Shown here in pieces: positions 9,127 to 18,007 of a DNA stretch of 64,000 nucleotides. Position numbers and translations under genes: made by a program. The stretch covers positions 186,001 to 250,000 of the forward strand of contig NZ_CP109027.1 in assembly GCF_036226885.1 (NCBI RefSeq). The letters are read 5' to 3'. A model generated the notes under the pieces. It was given only the letters and a program-made list of their open reading frames with translations, searched no databases and was not told where the DNA came from. This DNA is from Streptomyces sp. NBC_00663 (GTDB taxonomy: Bacteria; Actinomycetota; Actinomycetes; Streptomycetales; Streptomycetaceae). Position 1 is the stretch's first letter. Every line of letters starts with the position of its first letter.

Positions 9127-9774
9127 ATGGACGTAGCGAGGATGACGGCTCAGCTTGATGAGCTTATTGCTGAGTACCGAGAAATGATCAGCACCCGTAC
9201 CGAAGGAGTACTGGCCTCTGATCGAGCCAAGCCCCTTGTGAGCCGTCTCGAAACCGCTATCGATCGCTTTGCACCTCCTCGTAGTAGCTACGTAAGGCAG
9301 CTAGATGTCTATCGGGAACAAAAGCGAACCTCGCTGAAGATTCGCGAGGTCTTTAGCATTGCTCTTGGCCTCCATCACGATCTGGCATCCGGATGGGTGG
9401 AGACAGTTGTTGAGATGGCGCACGCTGACACCCATAGCGATTACCTGGATATGGCAGAGACGTTGTTGCAATCGGGGTACAAGGACGCCGCAGCTGTCAT
9501 CACAGGTACGTCATTGGAAGTTCATGTGCGAACGCTCTGTGTTAAATATGGCGTAGACATCGAACTGGCCCGTGGTGCACCGAAGAAGGCCGACGTCATG
9601 AACGCCGACCTGAAGAAGGCTGACGTCTATGACGGACTACGGCAAAAGCAGATTACGGCCTGGATGGACCTGCGCAACAAGGCGGCTCACGGTGACTACC
9701 AAAGCTACGACGAACACCAGGTACGTATGTTCATTGATGGCGTGCGGGACTTCATGCTGAAGTACTCGGCATAG
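9127..9774 (+). CDS. HEPN-motif protein A of the composite-element cargo
   Basis: A 215-residue protein, mostly alpha-helical by composition, starting at an ATG with GGAGG ten bases upstream. The C-terminal half contains GYKDAAAVITGTSLEVHVR, a polar MNADLKK segment and WMDLRNKAAHGDY near residues 180-191. RNKAAH is an Rx4H motif, the signature of HEPN-fold ribonucleases and related AbiF/DUF4145-like proteins. It is about two-thirds identical by eye to the next gene, 23 bp downstream. Codon use includes ATT, TTT, CGA and AAG forms uncommon in the flanking DNA, so it was probably acquired. The role is unknown; antiphage RNase is an inference from the motif and context only. Confidence 0.7.
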   Translation: MDVARMTAQLDELIAEYREMISTRTEGVLASDRAKPLVSRLETAIDRFAPPRSSYVRQLDVYREQKRTSLKIREVFSIALGLHHDLASGWVETVVEMAHADTHSDYLDMAETLLQSGYKDAAAVITGTSLEVHVRTLCVKYGVDIELARGAPKKADVMNADLKKADVYDGLRQKQITAWMDLRNKAAHGDYQSYDEHQVRMFIDGVRDFMLKYSA

Positions 9775-9797
9775 CGCGCAGACAAGGGGACTAAACG

Positions 9798-10448
9798 ATG
9801 GCCAACATCGACAAGGTAGTCGAGCAGCTCAACTTTCTGATCAAGGCTTCCGAAAACTACGCACGGAACGATAACTGGTCTCTCCTGCATGACGGGGCAG
9901 ACGACCCCGTTGTTCTCAGCAACCGGCTCGAAGCCGCAATCGAGCGGGCTACGCGACCGACCTCTATGTATATGAAGCAGCTTGACACTGCCCGCCGTAG
10001 AGTACAGCCTTATCGACTCAGAGAAGTGCGCATCGTCGCACTGGGACTACGTGACGATTTGGTCGCCGGGTGGGTTGAATCGGTCGTTGAGCTGGTGCAC
10101 GCCGATACCTACCGCGATTACTTGGAAATGGCGGAGGGGCTGCTTGCCAAGGGATACAAGGACGCCGCGGCCGTCATCACGGGAACGTCCCTTGAAGTTC
10201 ATGTGCGCGCTCTGTGCGCGAAGAACAATGTGACGACGGCAGTGGCAGGCAAGCCAAAGAAGGCCGACACTATGAACGCCGACCTCAAGAAGGCTGGAGT
10301 GTACGACGGCTTGCAGCAGAAGGAAGTTACCGCCTGGATGGACCTCCGGAACAAGGCAGCCCACGGGGACTACGCCGACTACGACCGCGATCAGGTACGT
10401 CGGCTCATCGGTGGAGTAGAAGCCTTCATGAGGAAGTACCCAGCGTAG
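9798..10448 (+). CDS. HEPN-motif protein B, paralogue of A
   Basis: A 216-residue tandem paralogue of the preceding gene, with an ATG preceded by AGGGGA. Conserved blocks include GYKDAAAVITGTSLEVHVRA, KKADTMNADLKKAGVYDGL and WMDLRNKAAHGDYADYD; the Rx4H motif is near residues 184-189. The N-terminal 90 residues diverge more than the C-terminal half, so the two may pair through a shared HEPN fold while recognising different partners. The arrangement A-B with a 23-bp gap suggests co-transcription. It could be a homologous pair, such as active and regulatory subunits, but both copies keep the Arg and His. Confidence 0.7.
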   Translation: MANIDKVVEQLNFLIKASENYARNDNWSLLHDGADDPVVLSNRLEAAIERATRPTSMYMKQLDTARRRVQPYRLREVRIVALGLRDDLVAGWVESVVELVHADTYRDYLEMAEGLLAKGYKDAAAVITGTSLEVHVRALCAKNNVTTAVAGKPKKADTMNADLKKAGVYDGLQQKEVTAWMDLRNKAAHGDYADYDRDQVRRLIGGVEAFMRKYPA

Positions 10449-10579
10449 GCGAACCCAATAGGTCAGGGGTAGGTGTGAAGAATTCTCACTAGCAGCCACC
10501 GTTAGCGTACGGATGACTTGGGTCATTGTGATGATGTCAGGTGCACCGAGAATGATTCTGATCGAAAGAAGAGGGAATA

Positions 10580-11689
10580 ATGACAGTTCAAGATGATGTG
10601 GTGGCGCTCGGCATAAGAAGTGATGCTGCCTATGTCGGCCGATTCAGTCGCGATTTGAGTGCATCGAGAGCCTCCGGACACAGCGGTACCATCATGTTCT
10701 GTTTGGCGCCGTACCTGTCACTGTTTGTACATGAGTCGTATAGCAAGCTCAAGCGCATTGATCCTGCCTTGCCCGCCTTGTTGTCGGCTGACGCCGAAGC
10801 AATCGTGGCGCGTTCGCGCCACAGTTTGAAGCTTTTCGAGGACAACCGGCGCGGCATTGAAGGGCAGCTTGCGTACTTCCGTGACGAGATCTCGCCTGCA
10901 CACGCGGATAGGTTCCTTAACAACACGTGGCTTAAGGCCGCCCGCTTTCTAGAGACAGACTTGGGTCTCTATAGCTACGACGGAAGGATTATCTCGACAA
11001 CGCATGCCGCCACGTTCCATCTGGGATTTAATCCTGTCGCACTACTGGAAACGGGGTCGGGTCCGAATCTGCAATCCGTCTACGAAGAGTACGGCCGTTA
11101 CTTCCGCGGGCTGGGCGCGAGGACCGATTCAGGCGCGAAGACCTTTGTGAGTCATCTCGATCCGATGCGCTTTGATCAGCGGGACAACGACGTTCGATCG
11201 ACTAAGTACTACGGTCAGGTATTTAATGGCAAGGGTACGCTAGACATCAACCGGCTACTGATGGTTTTCCGGGGTTTGATGAATTTCGTCGACTCGATGG
11301 TCGGGCTGGGCGCAGATGCGAATGAGGTCGAGTACACCGTATTCAAGATACGCTTTCTGACCCTGTACCAGGTTCTTGGCAGCTTGCAGATGCTTCATGA
11401 CGAACGACCCGGTGACCTCACCACGCAGTCCACGAGGCTTATCGAGAAGATCACGGGCACGTGGTCGGCAAGCCTGATTATGGATCGCTCAGCAAAGCCG
11501 TTCCGCAACACCCTGATGCACTACAACCTAGACTCTCGCGTCGACCTGGCGAGAGTGGATGCAAATCAGCCACTCTTTGGACTCGTGCCGATCTATTTTC
11601 CGTCGCACGACGCTGCATCGTTCGTCGAGGCCGTTGACAGCTGTATCGAGGAAACTGCATCGGTCATAGAGGAGTGGGCTACTGCCTGA
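10580..11689 (+). CDS. Large HEPN-motif protein C of the cargo
   Basis: A 369-residue protein of no recognised family, with an ATG and a GAGGGAATA ribosome site. It is largely helical with a hydrophobic patch near residue 40 (TIMFCLAPYLSLFVHES). Near residues 309-314 it carries RNTLMH, followed by YNLDSR. This is a third Rx4H arrangement in the same cargo and resembles the FRN..MH signature of HEPN/AbiF-like proteins. A 131-bp gap separates it from gene B; a promoter could lie there but no clear -35/-10 was found. The shared motif in three adjacent genes suggests one functional module, but no activity can be read from sequence alone. Confidence 0.6.
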   Translation: MTVQDDVVALGIRSDAAYVGRFSRDLSASRASGHSGTIMFCLAPYLSLFVHESYSKLKRIDPALPALLSADAEAIVARSRHSLKLFEDNRRGIEGQLAYFRDEISPAHADRFLNNTWLKAARFLETDLGLYSYDGRIISTTHAATFHLGFNPVALLETGSGPNLQSVYEEYGRYFRGLGARTDSGAKTFVSHLDPMRFDQRDNDVRSTKYYGQVFNGKGTLDINRLLMVFRGLMNFVDSMVGLGADANEVEYTVFKIRFLTLYQVLGSLQMLHDERPGDLTTQSTRLIEKITGTWSASLIMDRSAKPFRNTLMHYNLDSRVDLARVDANQPLFGLVPIYFPSHDAASFVEAVDSCIEETASVIEEWATA

Positions 11690-12125
11690 GCAGTGAGCGC
11701 GGAGTTGGCTCGGCGGGCACGGGAACTCGACCGTCTGCACATAGAACAGCCCTGCGGCCACTGATCGCGGGGTGCTTGGCTTGCGCGGCTTGTTCAGGCG
11801 GACCTGGCAGGCGTGGCCAGCGCAGGGTTGGTCGGCTCGATCTATGCGGCCGTCTCCGGCTTCCCGCTCCTGGTGTCTTTGACGGCAACGCTGACGGCTA
11901 CGACACCGATCAACCACCGTCTACGGCTGTCCTGCAAGAGGCCGTTGGCAGCGCCGGCACAACAGCACACACGCCAAGATTCGCTGCCTCGGCGAGCAGG
12001 CCATGGCCACCCTGAAGGACTGGCGCCTCCTACGAAAGCTCCGTTGCAGCACCAACCGCATCACCGCGATCGTCCAAGCCGTCCTCATCCTTCAACACGC
12101 CTCCGCGTGAGGTTGGAAAGGGCTC
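11690..12125 (+). mobile_element. Right IS5-family remnant and preceding unassigned DNA
   Basis: From about 11955 one plus-strand frame reads RWQRRHNSTHAKIRCLGEQ, AMATLKDWRLLRKLRCS and TNRITAIVQAVLILQHASA before a TGA, followed closely by the terminal AGGTTGGAAAGGGCTC. This is the C-terminal quarter of a transposase related to the left copy, here with the intact Trp. The 5' part is gone. The 11690-11950 stretch holds no gene I can identify. Confidence 0.7.
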
Positions 12126-12128
12126 CGT
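12126..12128. repeat. Right copy of 3-bp target-site duplication (CGT)
   Basis: CGT follows the right terminal GGGCTC and matches 8095-8097. It begins the N-terminal half of the interrupted gene. Confidence 0.7.
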
Positions 12129-12270
12129 GCCACCAGAATTCCGGTGGCAATGACGGTAACGATCACTACCGCGGCCGCAGCGATCACGACCCCGTTGCGG
12201 GACTTCTCTGGTGGACTCGAGGGCGCGGACGGTGCGGGTGGATAGAACGGTGGTGGCGGTGTGTCAGTGA
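12126..12270 (-). pseudogene. Membrane-anchored protein, N-terminal half, split by the composite element
   Basis: The frame reads TDTPPPPFYPPAPSAPSSPP, then a short basic stretch (EKSRNG) and one transmembrane helix (VVIAAAAVVIVTVIATGILV), and runs into the element at 12125. The layout is a Pro-rich cytosolic head, a single membrane anchor and an outside domain, which is at 7683-8097. No ATG, GTG or TTG is visible after the upstream in-frame stop; a G-rich box precedes two ATC codons. The start may therefore also be damaged or unusual. Confidence 0.75.
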
Positions 12271-12483
12271 TGATTTCCCCCCAAAGTCAATGGTCCGCGG
12301 ATCGTAGCTTCAGCTACTGGCGACCACCTTTGGGAGCTGAGAAGGCCAGCTGATCGGATGACAGCGCCCCTGCTCCTGAATCGGACAGGGTTTCCCATCT
12401 TCGACGTGTTGGCGATTCCGACATGAAGATCCGTATCGTGCCGTCGAGGGTCACAGGGGGAGGGCCCAGGTCTCCTCAATCAA

Positions 12484-12753
12484 TCAGTCTTCACCTTCTT
12501 CTATCCCGTCGTCCTCGAAGGAAAAGTACAGGCTCAACACGTACGAAAACTCTTCATCGGCGGGAGCGATTTCCCAAGAGGTATCGATCACGCGGACGTC
12601 ATGCGCGGCGACCCACTTGGCGGCTTCCTCGAAGGGCTCCGCCACGGCCGAACCGAAGAACAACTTTCGGGCCATGGGGTGGACTTGCGAATCCGCGTCG
12701 GAATCATCGAAGTCGTGAGGAACCATCAGGTACAAATTGGGTTCACTTCTCAT
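12484..12753 (-). CDS. Small conserved-looking hypothetical protein (89 aa)
   Basis: An 89-residue acidic protein starting at an ATG with GGAGGG eight bases upstream. It begins NLYLMVPHDFDD and continues HPMARKLFFGSAVAEPFEEA, then ends in an acidic tail (FEDDGIEEGED). The clean ribosome site and good codon use support a real gene. No catalytic motif or membrane segment is visible, and I do not recognise a named family. It lies just upstream, on the same strand, of the membrane protein gene split by the element. Confidence 0.65.
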   Translation of the reverse strand: MRSEPNLYLMVPHDFDDSDADSQVHPMARKLFFGSAVAEPFEEAAKWVAAHDVRVIDTSWEIAPADEEFSYVLSLYFSFEDDGIEEGED

Positions 12754-12857
12754 GTGGGCACCCTCCAGCGTTTCCGTTCACTCGTCGCCTGTCGCAGCGC
12801 TTGTGCTGGAAGACTCCACGGTGCGCTTCGGGGTTGCTTGTATCCGCCGCTCAGGGC

Positions 12858-13060
12858 TCACTTGGCACGCAGTGCTCGGAGCATTCGCCCCAATGCGGCG
12901 GCGGTGTCTGCCAGATCCTCGGGGCCAGAGGCATGACCGGCTGAGGCGCGATGAGACCATCCTCGATCAGGGCGGTCAGCGCCTCGACGAGATGGCGGGC
13001 TGATGAGGCTTCGTCTATGTGGGCCCCTCAACGGCCGGCTGCCAGGAGCAATGAACTCCC
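12858..13060 (-). pseudogene. Hypothetical gene fragment with compensating frameshifts
   Basis: One frame reads DEASSARHLVEALTALIEDG and then LIAPQPVMPLAP. The neighbouring frame resumes with EDLADTAAALGRMLRALRAK and a stop at 12858. Both parts look like coding sequence, whereas the single unbroken frame across the region is Arg-rich in its middle. This suggests a gene with two opposite frameshifts near 13025 and 12930. The family is unknown. Confidence 0.35.
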
Positions 13061-13199
13061 CCCTCCCGTACTGCCAACTCATCGTGTCACCAGCGGAGTT
13101 CAGCAGCTCGCACCCCGACTCGCATCCAACGACATCGCCCTGCGGCACCCTCAGCGGATGTCCCTCCGTATCGGCACGGCACATCGCCCGCCCGGGCCG

Positions 13200-13862
13200 T
13201 AAACGGGGAGCCCAACCAGTGCGACGAGACGGCCTGGGTGTACGACATCGGCGAGAACGGCGACTGCTCGGTGGACGCGCTGATCTGTGACAACACCGCA
13301 GACCTTGTCACCGCCTTCGGCCAGTGGCCGCACGTCAAGGCGTCCTTCGCCACAAAGTTCGTCAACGCGGATCTGCTGGCACTGGACCCCCGCGGCGGCA
13401 CCCGGATCCGCTTCTCGATCGTGCCCCCGGCCGATGCCCGGCTGCTGGACCTGCGGACCTCGGCGGTGGCCGACCGCATCGCCGCCGCGGCCGACTTCGC
13501 GGAGGCCGGGTACCAAGCCCACTTCAACCTCTCCCCCGTCGTCCTGCGACCCGGATGGCAGGACGATTGGACCGAGCTCCTGCGGCAGGTCGACGACGTC
13601 GTACCGCAGCGAGTCAAGCAGCAGGCCGCGGCGGAGGTCATCATGCTGACCCACAACGAGCACCTGCACCAGGTCAACCTCGGCTGGCATCCGCGCGCCG
13701 AGGACCTGCTGGGGCAGCCCGAGCTGCAACAGGGCAAGCGCTCGCAGAACGGCGCCGCCAACGTCCGCTACCGCAACCCCATCAAAGCCGAAAGCCGTGC
13801 ACACCCTGCGCGGACTCCTCAGTACCCATGTGCCGTGGCTGCGGGTGCGTTACGCGTTCTGA
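13200..13862 (+). pseudogene. Spore photoproduct lyase-like radical SAM protein, 5'-truncated and frameshifted
   Basis: The frame from 13200 reads QCDETAWVYDIGENGDCSVD, then FATKFVNADLLALDPRGGTR, IRFSIVP, AEAGYQAHFNLSPVVLRPGW and IMLTHNEHLHQVNLGWHPRA. These blocks match the central and C-terminal parts of SPL-family proteins of actinomycetes. The N-terminal 100-130 residues, which would hold the Cys triad for the iron-sulfur cluster, are missing. Near 13792 the frame shifts to VHTLRGLLSTHVPWLRVRYA and TTC-TGA, the proper C-terminus. It cannot be active. Confidence 0.75.
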
Positions 13863-13990
13863 GACCTACGGCCGCTCTCGCCCTGCGGGGACAAGGATCC
13901 TTCGCTGTCTCATGGACCCCTGCCCCACAAGGCCCGGGCTTGCAGGCGACGCCCGCTCAGCACGAGGGCGCCGACCGGTGAACGGTACGG

Positions 13991-14146
13991 TCACCAATAG
14001 TGGCGTCGACCGGCGACCGCGTGCCCCATGGAACCCATGGCCCAGAAGACGGCGCCGACCACGGCAAGAATGATGCCGAGAGTCCACAGGATCGATATGC
14101 CGGTGAGGAAACCGACGATAAGAAGAATGATGCCGAGCGCGATCAT
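13991..14146 (-). CDS. DUF6131-type small membrane protein
   Basis: A 51-residue peptide starting at an ATG with a perfect AGGAGGT seven bases upstream. It is almost wholly hydrophobic: MIALGIILLIVGFLTGISIL, then WTLGIILAVVGAVFWAMGS, giving two membrane helices. It ends in the basic motif GRRHYW, typical of DUF6131-like peptides in Streptomyces and mycobacteria. The function of the family is unknown; membrane stress or envelope roles are guesses. It stands alone between remnants. Confidence 0.75.
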   Translation of the reverse strand: MIALGIILLIVGFLTGISILWTLGIILAVVGAVFWAMGSMGHAVAGRRHYW

Positions 14147-14310
14147 GATCTACCTCCTGATGTGACCTGCCGTAGCTCCCGAGTGCCCCGAAACAGCCTG
14201 GTCACGCCGACTGGCCGAACCCGCCGCTCGCTCCCTGTCCATCGGTCGGCCCGGCGGATCCGGCCGCATCACCGGCATCGACGGGTCCGATGGCGTCCCA
14301 CAGGGATCGG

Positions 14311-14475
14311 CTATGCGTCGTCGGTGAGGGCGGTTGGGACGGCGTCCTTCACCGCGGTGTCCGCCCGGCCGACCTCCTCGGTGGCCTCGCGCAGTTCCGC
14401 TCGGGCTCGGCTCAGCTGTTCCTCCGGTTCGGCCGCGTGTGACGGCGGCCAGCAGAAATCTCCCAAGTACAGCCA
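14311..14475 (-). pseudogene. Possible 3' fragment of a small helical protein
   Basis: One frame reads EEQLSRARAELREATEEVGR and ADTAVKDAVPTALTDDA before a stop at 14311, with good third-position GC and a coiled-coil-like pattern. Going upstream, the frame meets a TGA near 14500 with no plausible start codon and no ribosome site. It is best regarded as a gene end without a beginning. Confidence 0.25.
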
Positions 14476-14550
14476 GCCCGATTCCCCAGTGGGCAGTCAC
14501 ACTCAGTAGCCTGGGTGCTGGCTCGCCGATCTGGCGCATGGGGGATTGAC

Positions 14551-15288
14551 GTGGCTCGTACCTGGCTGTCGATCCGGGTGGAGTTGGTCTCCGGTCACGG
14601 TGCGGACCTGTGGCCGCGTCCCGGCCGGGTGTTCGCCGCTGCTCGGTCGCACTCCTTCGCGCGGCTCGCCTCGGCCATCGATCTCGCCTTCGCGCGCTGG
14701 GACTTGGCTCACCTGCACCTGTTCACGTTGTCCGACGCCGCCCGCGTCAGCCCGCTGGACTGGTGGGACGGGGAGGCTCCGGACGGCACCGTGGACGGCC
14801 ATGTGACCAAGCTGAGCAGGCTGGAGGCCGGCGAACAGTTCGCCTATGTCTTTGATATGGGCGATGCCTGGGCGCACCTGTGCACGGTGGCGGAGAAACG
14901 TATTGATCCCCTCGAGGAACTCGGCGAGGTGCCCGACCGCCCGGTTCCCTACTGGGGCTGGGGCAGCCTTCCGGTCCAGTACGCGCGCCGTTGGGACGGG
15001 GACGATGGGGAGTCGCCGATGCCGAAGCGGCCGGCCCGCGGTCTCAGCGACCTGCCTCCGATCTTGCCGTGGTGGGGCGAACACCGCCGGGGGTGTCTTC
15101 ACGTTGCGTACACGAAGTGGCCGTCAGTGGGGAATCGAAGTGACCGCGAGTGGGAAAACCAACTGGCCGCTGGCACTTCGCTCTCGCCCTTTGGCGCGGC
15201 AGCACGTGCGGCCTTGATCGCACAGGCAGCCGCACCCGGCTCCTGCGCCGCGACGTGCGCGACAACTGCGGCCTGGCCGGCGGCGTAA
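14551..15288 (+). CDS. Plasmid pRiA4b ORF-3-like protein
   Basis: The GTG at 14551 follows a GGGGA box. The protein begins ARTWLSIRVELVSG and contains RSHSFARLASAIDLAFARWD, HLHLFTL and FAYVFDMGDAWAHLCTV, the core of the pRiA4b ORF-3-like fold often found in plasmid or mobile-element proteins. The domain proper ends near residue 175 (PPILPWWGEHRRG). The last 65 residues are Ala-rich and overlap an oppositely oriented Imm5-like remnant, so the true end was probably lost and replaced. The cellular role of the family is unclear. Confidence 0.65.
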   Translation: MARTWLSIRVELVSGHGADLWPRPGRVFAAARSHSFARLASAIDLAFARWDLAHLHLFTLSDAARVSPLDWWDGEAPDGTVDGHVTKLSRLEAGEQFAYVFDMGDAWAHLCTVAEKRIDPLEELGEVPDRPVPYWGWGSLPVQYARRWDGDDGESPMPKRPARGLSDLPPILPWWGEHRRGCLHVAYTKWPSVGNRSDREWENQLAAGTSLSPFGAAARAALIAQAAAPGSCAATCATTAAWPAA

Positions 15289-15340
15289 GCGGCATGCCGC
15301 GCTGCACCCCGCAGGTCCCGAGCCGCACCCATCGCGTGAC
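15168..15340 (-). pseudogene. Imm5-like putative immunity protein, C-terminal remnant
   Basis: One frame reads ARDLRGAARHAAYAAGQAAV, then VAHVAAQEPGAAACAIKAAR and AAAPKGE, closely resembling the Ala-rich repeated-helix end of Imm5-like immunity proteins. The N-terminal half is absent and the expected WQ...LP ending is out of frame. It overlaps the tail of the pRiA4b-like gene on the other strand. Ala-rich sequence can mislead, so the family call is moderate. Confidence 0.45.
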
Positions 15341-15600
15341 CGCCGCGCCGTCGCCGAAGCCGCGGCCAGCGCACTCCCCGCAGCCCGGCTCAAGGAGCAG
15401 TACCGGCGCACCCGGATCATCTGGCAGCACAACACCAGGCCACCCAGCGAACACGGCCCCACCCAGGTCGACAGCGCCGCCGTGCAAAGCAGGCAGGTTC
15501 GCAAACTTCTGGCGGCTCAGTCGCCGGAACCTGCGCGTTGGTGGGCGGCAGGGCGCTCTACACGGACGAGTTCAGGTGTACTCACTGCCCTGGCTGCGGA
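15340..15600 (+). other. Coding-like stretch of unknown origin
   Basis: One plus frame with high third-position GC reads RRAVAEAAASALPAARLKEQ, then YRRTRIIWQHNTRPPSEHGP and TQVDSAAVQSRQVRKLLAAQ. There is no start codon with a ribosome site, and upstream the frame becomes Arg-rich. It looks like the inside of a lost gene. I do not recognise the family. Confidence 0.3.
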
Positions 15601-15624
15601 CGGCAGCGGCTCAGGCCGGTTCGA

Positions 15625-15772
15625 GCTGAGTGCCTTGTGCTGGACAGGGAGGTCCCTTCTGCCCGTGGCTGATCCGCTCGGCGTGCAGGTGGATGGTGGC
15701 GTTGATGAAGGGCGCGGACATGGACGGGCAGTACCAGCGGCCCTCGACGAGGAGCGTGCCCTAGGCACCGTG
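15625..15772 (-). pseudogene. Mobile-element protein fragment
   Basis: The minus frame reads GTLLVEGRWYCPSMSAPFIN and ATIHLHAERIS. The GRWYCPSMP-like block recurs in actinomycete transposase or recombinase-type proteins of mobile elements. Only about 45 residues remain and a stop follows. Confidence 0.4.
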
Positions 15773-15866
15773 AGAGCGCGGTCCCCAGCGACGCTCTAAG
15801 CCTGGCCTCAGGGTGATCGGAGACAATGAGCGGCAAAAAACATCGACTGGAAGGGGGCGGGCCGGC

Positions 15867-16559
15867 GTGCGGATCATGATCGCGGATGATGAAGCGGCCA
15901 TCCGTGACTCGCTGGAGCGGGTGCTCCAGGTCGAGGGTTACGACACCAGCACCGTCGCCAACGGTCTCGCCGTGCTCGACGGGATCGTCGGGGCCGACGG
16001 CGACACGCTGGATCTGCTGATCCTCGACGTGATGATGCCCCGCCTCGGCGGGCTGGAGACCTGCCGGCGGTTGCGGGCCGCGGGCCGGGATCTGCCGGTG
16101 CTGATGCTGACCGCCCGTGACCAGGTCTCCGACCGGGTCACAGGGCTGGACGCGGGCGCCGACGACTACCTGCCCAAGCCGTTCGCCACCGAGGAGTTGC
16201 TGGCCCGGGTGCGGGCCCTGCTGCGCCGGCGCACGCAGTCCGACGACGAGTCGCAGATCCTGTCGTTCGCCGATGTCCGGCTCGATCCCGACAGGTTCGA
16301 GGCGTGGCGGGGCGGGCGGCCGCTGCGTCTGACCCGGACCGAGTTCTCCCTCTTGCAGGTCCTCATGAGCAACGCGACCCGGGTCTTGACCCGCGATGCG
16401 CTGTTCGAGGCGATCTGGGGCTTCGACATGAGCGCCACTGCCAACAACCTCCAGGTATATGTGAGTTACCTGCGCCGCAAGATGGAGGCCGAGGGTGAGC
16501 CGCGATTGATCTACACGCTGCGCGGCCTGGGTTACGTGCTGCGGGAGACTCCTCCGTGA
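15867..16559 (+). CDS. OmpR-family response regulator
   Basis: About 230 residues from the GTG at 15867 ([16 protein letters not shown]), with a GGAAGGGGG box upstream. The receiver domain has the acidic DDE pair near residue 6, the phospho-acceptor in [13 protein letters not shown], the Thr in MLTARD and the Lys in YLPKPF. The C-terminal winged helix has [17 protein letters not shown] and [20 protein letters not shown], as in OmpR/PhoB. It overlaps the following kinase gene by four bases (GTGA), so the two are translationally coupled. The likely target, from position, is the convergent MMPL transporter or its own promoter. Confidence 0.92.
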   Translation: MRIMIADDEAAIRDSLERVLQVEGYDTSTVANGLAVLDGIVGADGDTLDLLILDVMMPRLGGLETCRRLRAAGRDLPVLMLTARDQVSDRVTGLDAGADDYLPKPFATEELLARVRALLRRRTQSDDESQILSFADVRLDPDRFEAWRGGRPLRLTRTEFSLLQVLMSNATRVLTRDALFEAIWGFDMSATANNLQVYVSYLRRKMEAEGEPRLIYTLRGLGYVLRETPP

Positions 16560-18007
16560 GCAGGCCCGCCGGCCGGGAACCGCGCCGGCTGACCCGATGG
16601 TGGCGCCAACGGTCCCTGCGGAGCAGGCTGACGGTGATCGCGGCGACGGCCATCGCGCTCAGCGTGTTCGTGGCCTTCCAGGTGGCCAGCGAACTACTGG
16701 GCTGGGAGCTGCGGGACGCCGCCGAGAACCAGCTGCGCGCCGACTCCCGCGTCCTGGCGACGAACGCGGAGCGCGCCGGTCTGGCGCAGGTCCAGCTACC
16801 GCCGTATCCAGGATCCGGTCGGCTGGTGCGGGTCATCCTGCCCGACGGCTCGACCCGGACGCCGGCAGGCCAACCCGTGCTGCCCCCCGTCAGCGAGCAC
16901 GCCGGGCGCGTGGCGCAGGGCGCGTCGGCCGATTTGATGGAGTCGAAGGACAGCGATGAGGACGGCTACCTCATCTACACGCTGCGGGCAGGCGACGGCG
17001 CGGTCCAGGTGGCCCAGGTCGCCGACGACAGCCCGATCAACCAGTTCGGGTTCGGCATGCTGCTGATCGGGCTGCTCTGCGTGCTCGGCGGCACCCTTGT
17101 AGGGCGGGCCGTGGCGCGGACCGGGCTGGGCCCGATCGACCGGCTGACCGCCGCCGCGGTACGTGTCGCGCACACCCGGGATCTCGACGCCGACATCCCG
17201 GATGAGGGCGGTGGGGAGATCCGGCGGCTGATCCAGTCGATCAACGACATGCTCGCCGCGCTCCGGGACTCCCGGCGGGCCCAGCGGCTGCTCGCCGAGG
17301 ACGCCGCCCACGAGCTCAAGACCCCGCTCACCAGCCTGCGCCTCAACGTCGAGCTGCTGATCCGGCTCGATCGGCGCGGCACCCTGGACAGCGCATTGCC
17401 GGCGGAGAGCCGGACCCGGCTGCTCAACGATCTCGGCGCCCAGGTGGCCGAGTTGAGCACGCTTGTCGCCGAGCTGACCGACCTGGCGCGCGGTGACGTC
17501 AGCGACGAGAGCACCGAGCTGCTCGACCTCGCTGACGTGGTGGCGGCCGCCGCGGCCCGGACATGTTCCCGCGCGCCCGACGTCGAGGTCGCGCTCGACG
17601 TGACCTCTGTGTGGGTGAGCGGGCGTCCCGCTGCGCTCGAGCGGGCGGTGCTCAACCTCATCGACAACGCCGGCAAGTGGTCCCCCGCGGACCAGCCGGT
17701 CCAGGTCCGGCTCCGTGCCGAGGACGCCTCGGTGGTGCTCGAGGTCGACGACGCCGGGCCGGGCATCGACGCCGCCGACGTACCGCGGGTGTTCGACCGG
17801 TTCTACCGTGCCGACAGCGCCCGGGCGTTGCCGGGATCCGGTCTGGGGCTGTCGATCGTGCAGCGGGTCGTCGACGCCCACGGCGGCCGGGCCAGCGTCG
17901 CCCGCTCCGCACGCGGTGGCGCGCTGCTTCGGGTCGACCTTCCGGCCGCGGCCCCGCCCGCCCCGACCGCGCGGCTCACCGCCGGGGAGGACACCACGGC
18001 GTGCTGA
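16556..18007 (+). CDS. Two-component sensor histidine kinase
   Basis: A 483-residue kinase. The first membrane helix is near residues 22-45, followed by an extracytoplasmic sensor of about 120 residues. A second helix ([20 protein letters not shown]) lies near 165-185, then a HAMP linker. The HisKA box is [20 protein letters not shown] near residue 245. The HATPase domain has [19 protein letters not shown] and [18 protein letters not shown]. It is coupled to the upstream OmpR regulator. The signal is unknown; convergence with an MMPL exporter suggests membrane or lipid stress, which is inference. Confidence 0.92.
   Translation: MSRPAGREPRRLTRWWRQRSLRSRLTVIAATAIALSVFVAFQVASELLGWELRDAAENQLRADSRVLATNAERAGLAQVQLPPYPGSGRLVRVILPDGSTRTPAGQPVLPPVSEHAGRVAQGASADLMESKDSDEDGYLIYTLRAGDGAVQVAQVADDSPINQFGFGMLLIGLLCVLGGTLVGRAVARTGLGPIDRLTAAAVRVAHTRDLDADIPDEGGGEIRRLIQSINDMLAALRDSRRAQRLLAEDAAHELKTPLTSLRLNVELLIRLDRRGTLDSALPAESRTRLLNDLGAQVAELSTLVAELTDLARGDVSDESTELLDLADVVAAAAARTCSRAPDVEVALDVTSVWVSGRPAALERAVLNLIDNAGKWSPADQPVQVRLRAEDASVVLEVDDAGPGIDAADVPRVFDRFYRADSARALPGSGLGLSIVQRVVDAHGGRASVARSARGGALLRVDLPAAAPPAPTARLTAGEDTTAC

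Larger units (their letters stand above)
8098..12125. mobile_element. Composite-transposon-like element with IS5-family ends and three cargo genes
   Basis: A 4,028-bp insertion bounded by related termini: GAGCCTTTTCCATCTTG on the left, and the inverted GAGCCCTTTCCAACCTC on the right. An IS5-type element lies inward from the left end (minus strand); the 3' end of a related transposase lies at the right end (plus strand). The two transposase ends therefore face outward, as in a class I composite transposon. Between them are three plus-strand genes with clearly lower GC than the surroundings. CGT flanks both outer ends. The right IS is only a remnant and the left transposase carries a stop, so the element is probably immobile without help. 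Confidence 0.75.
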
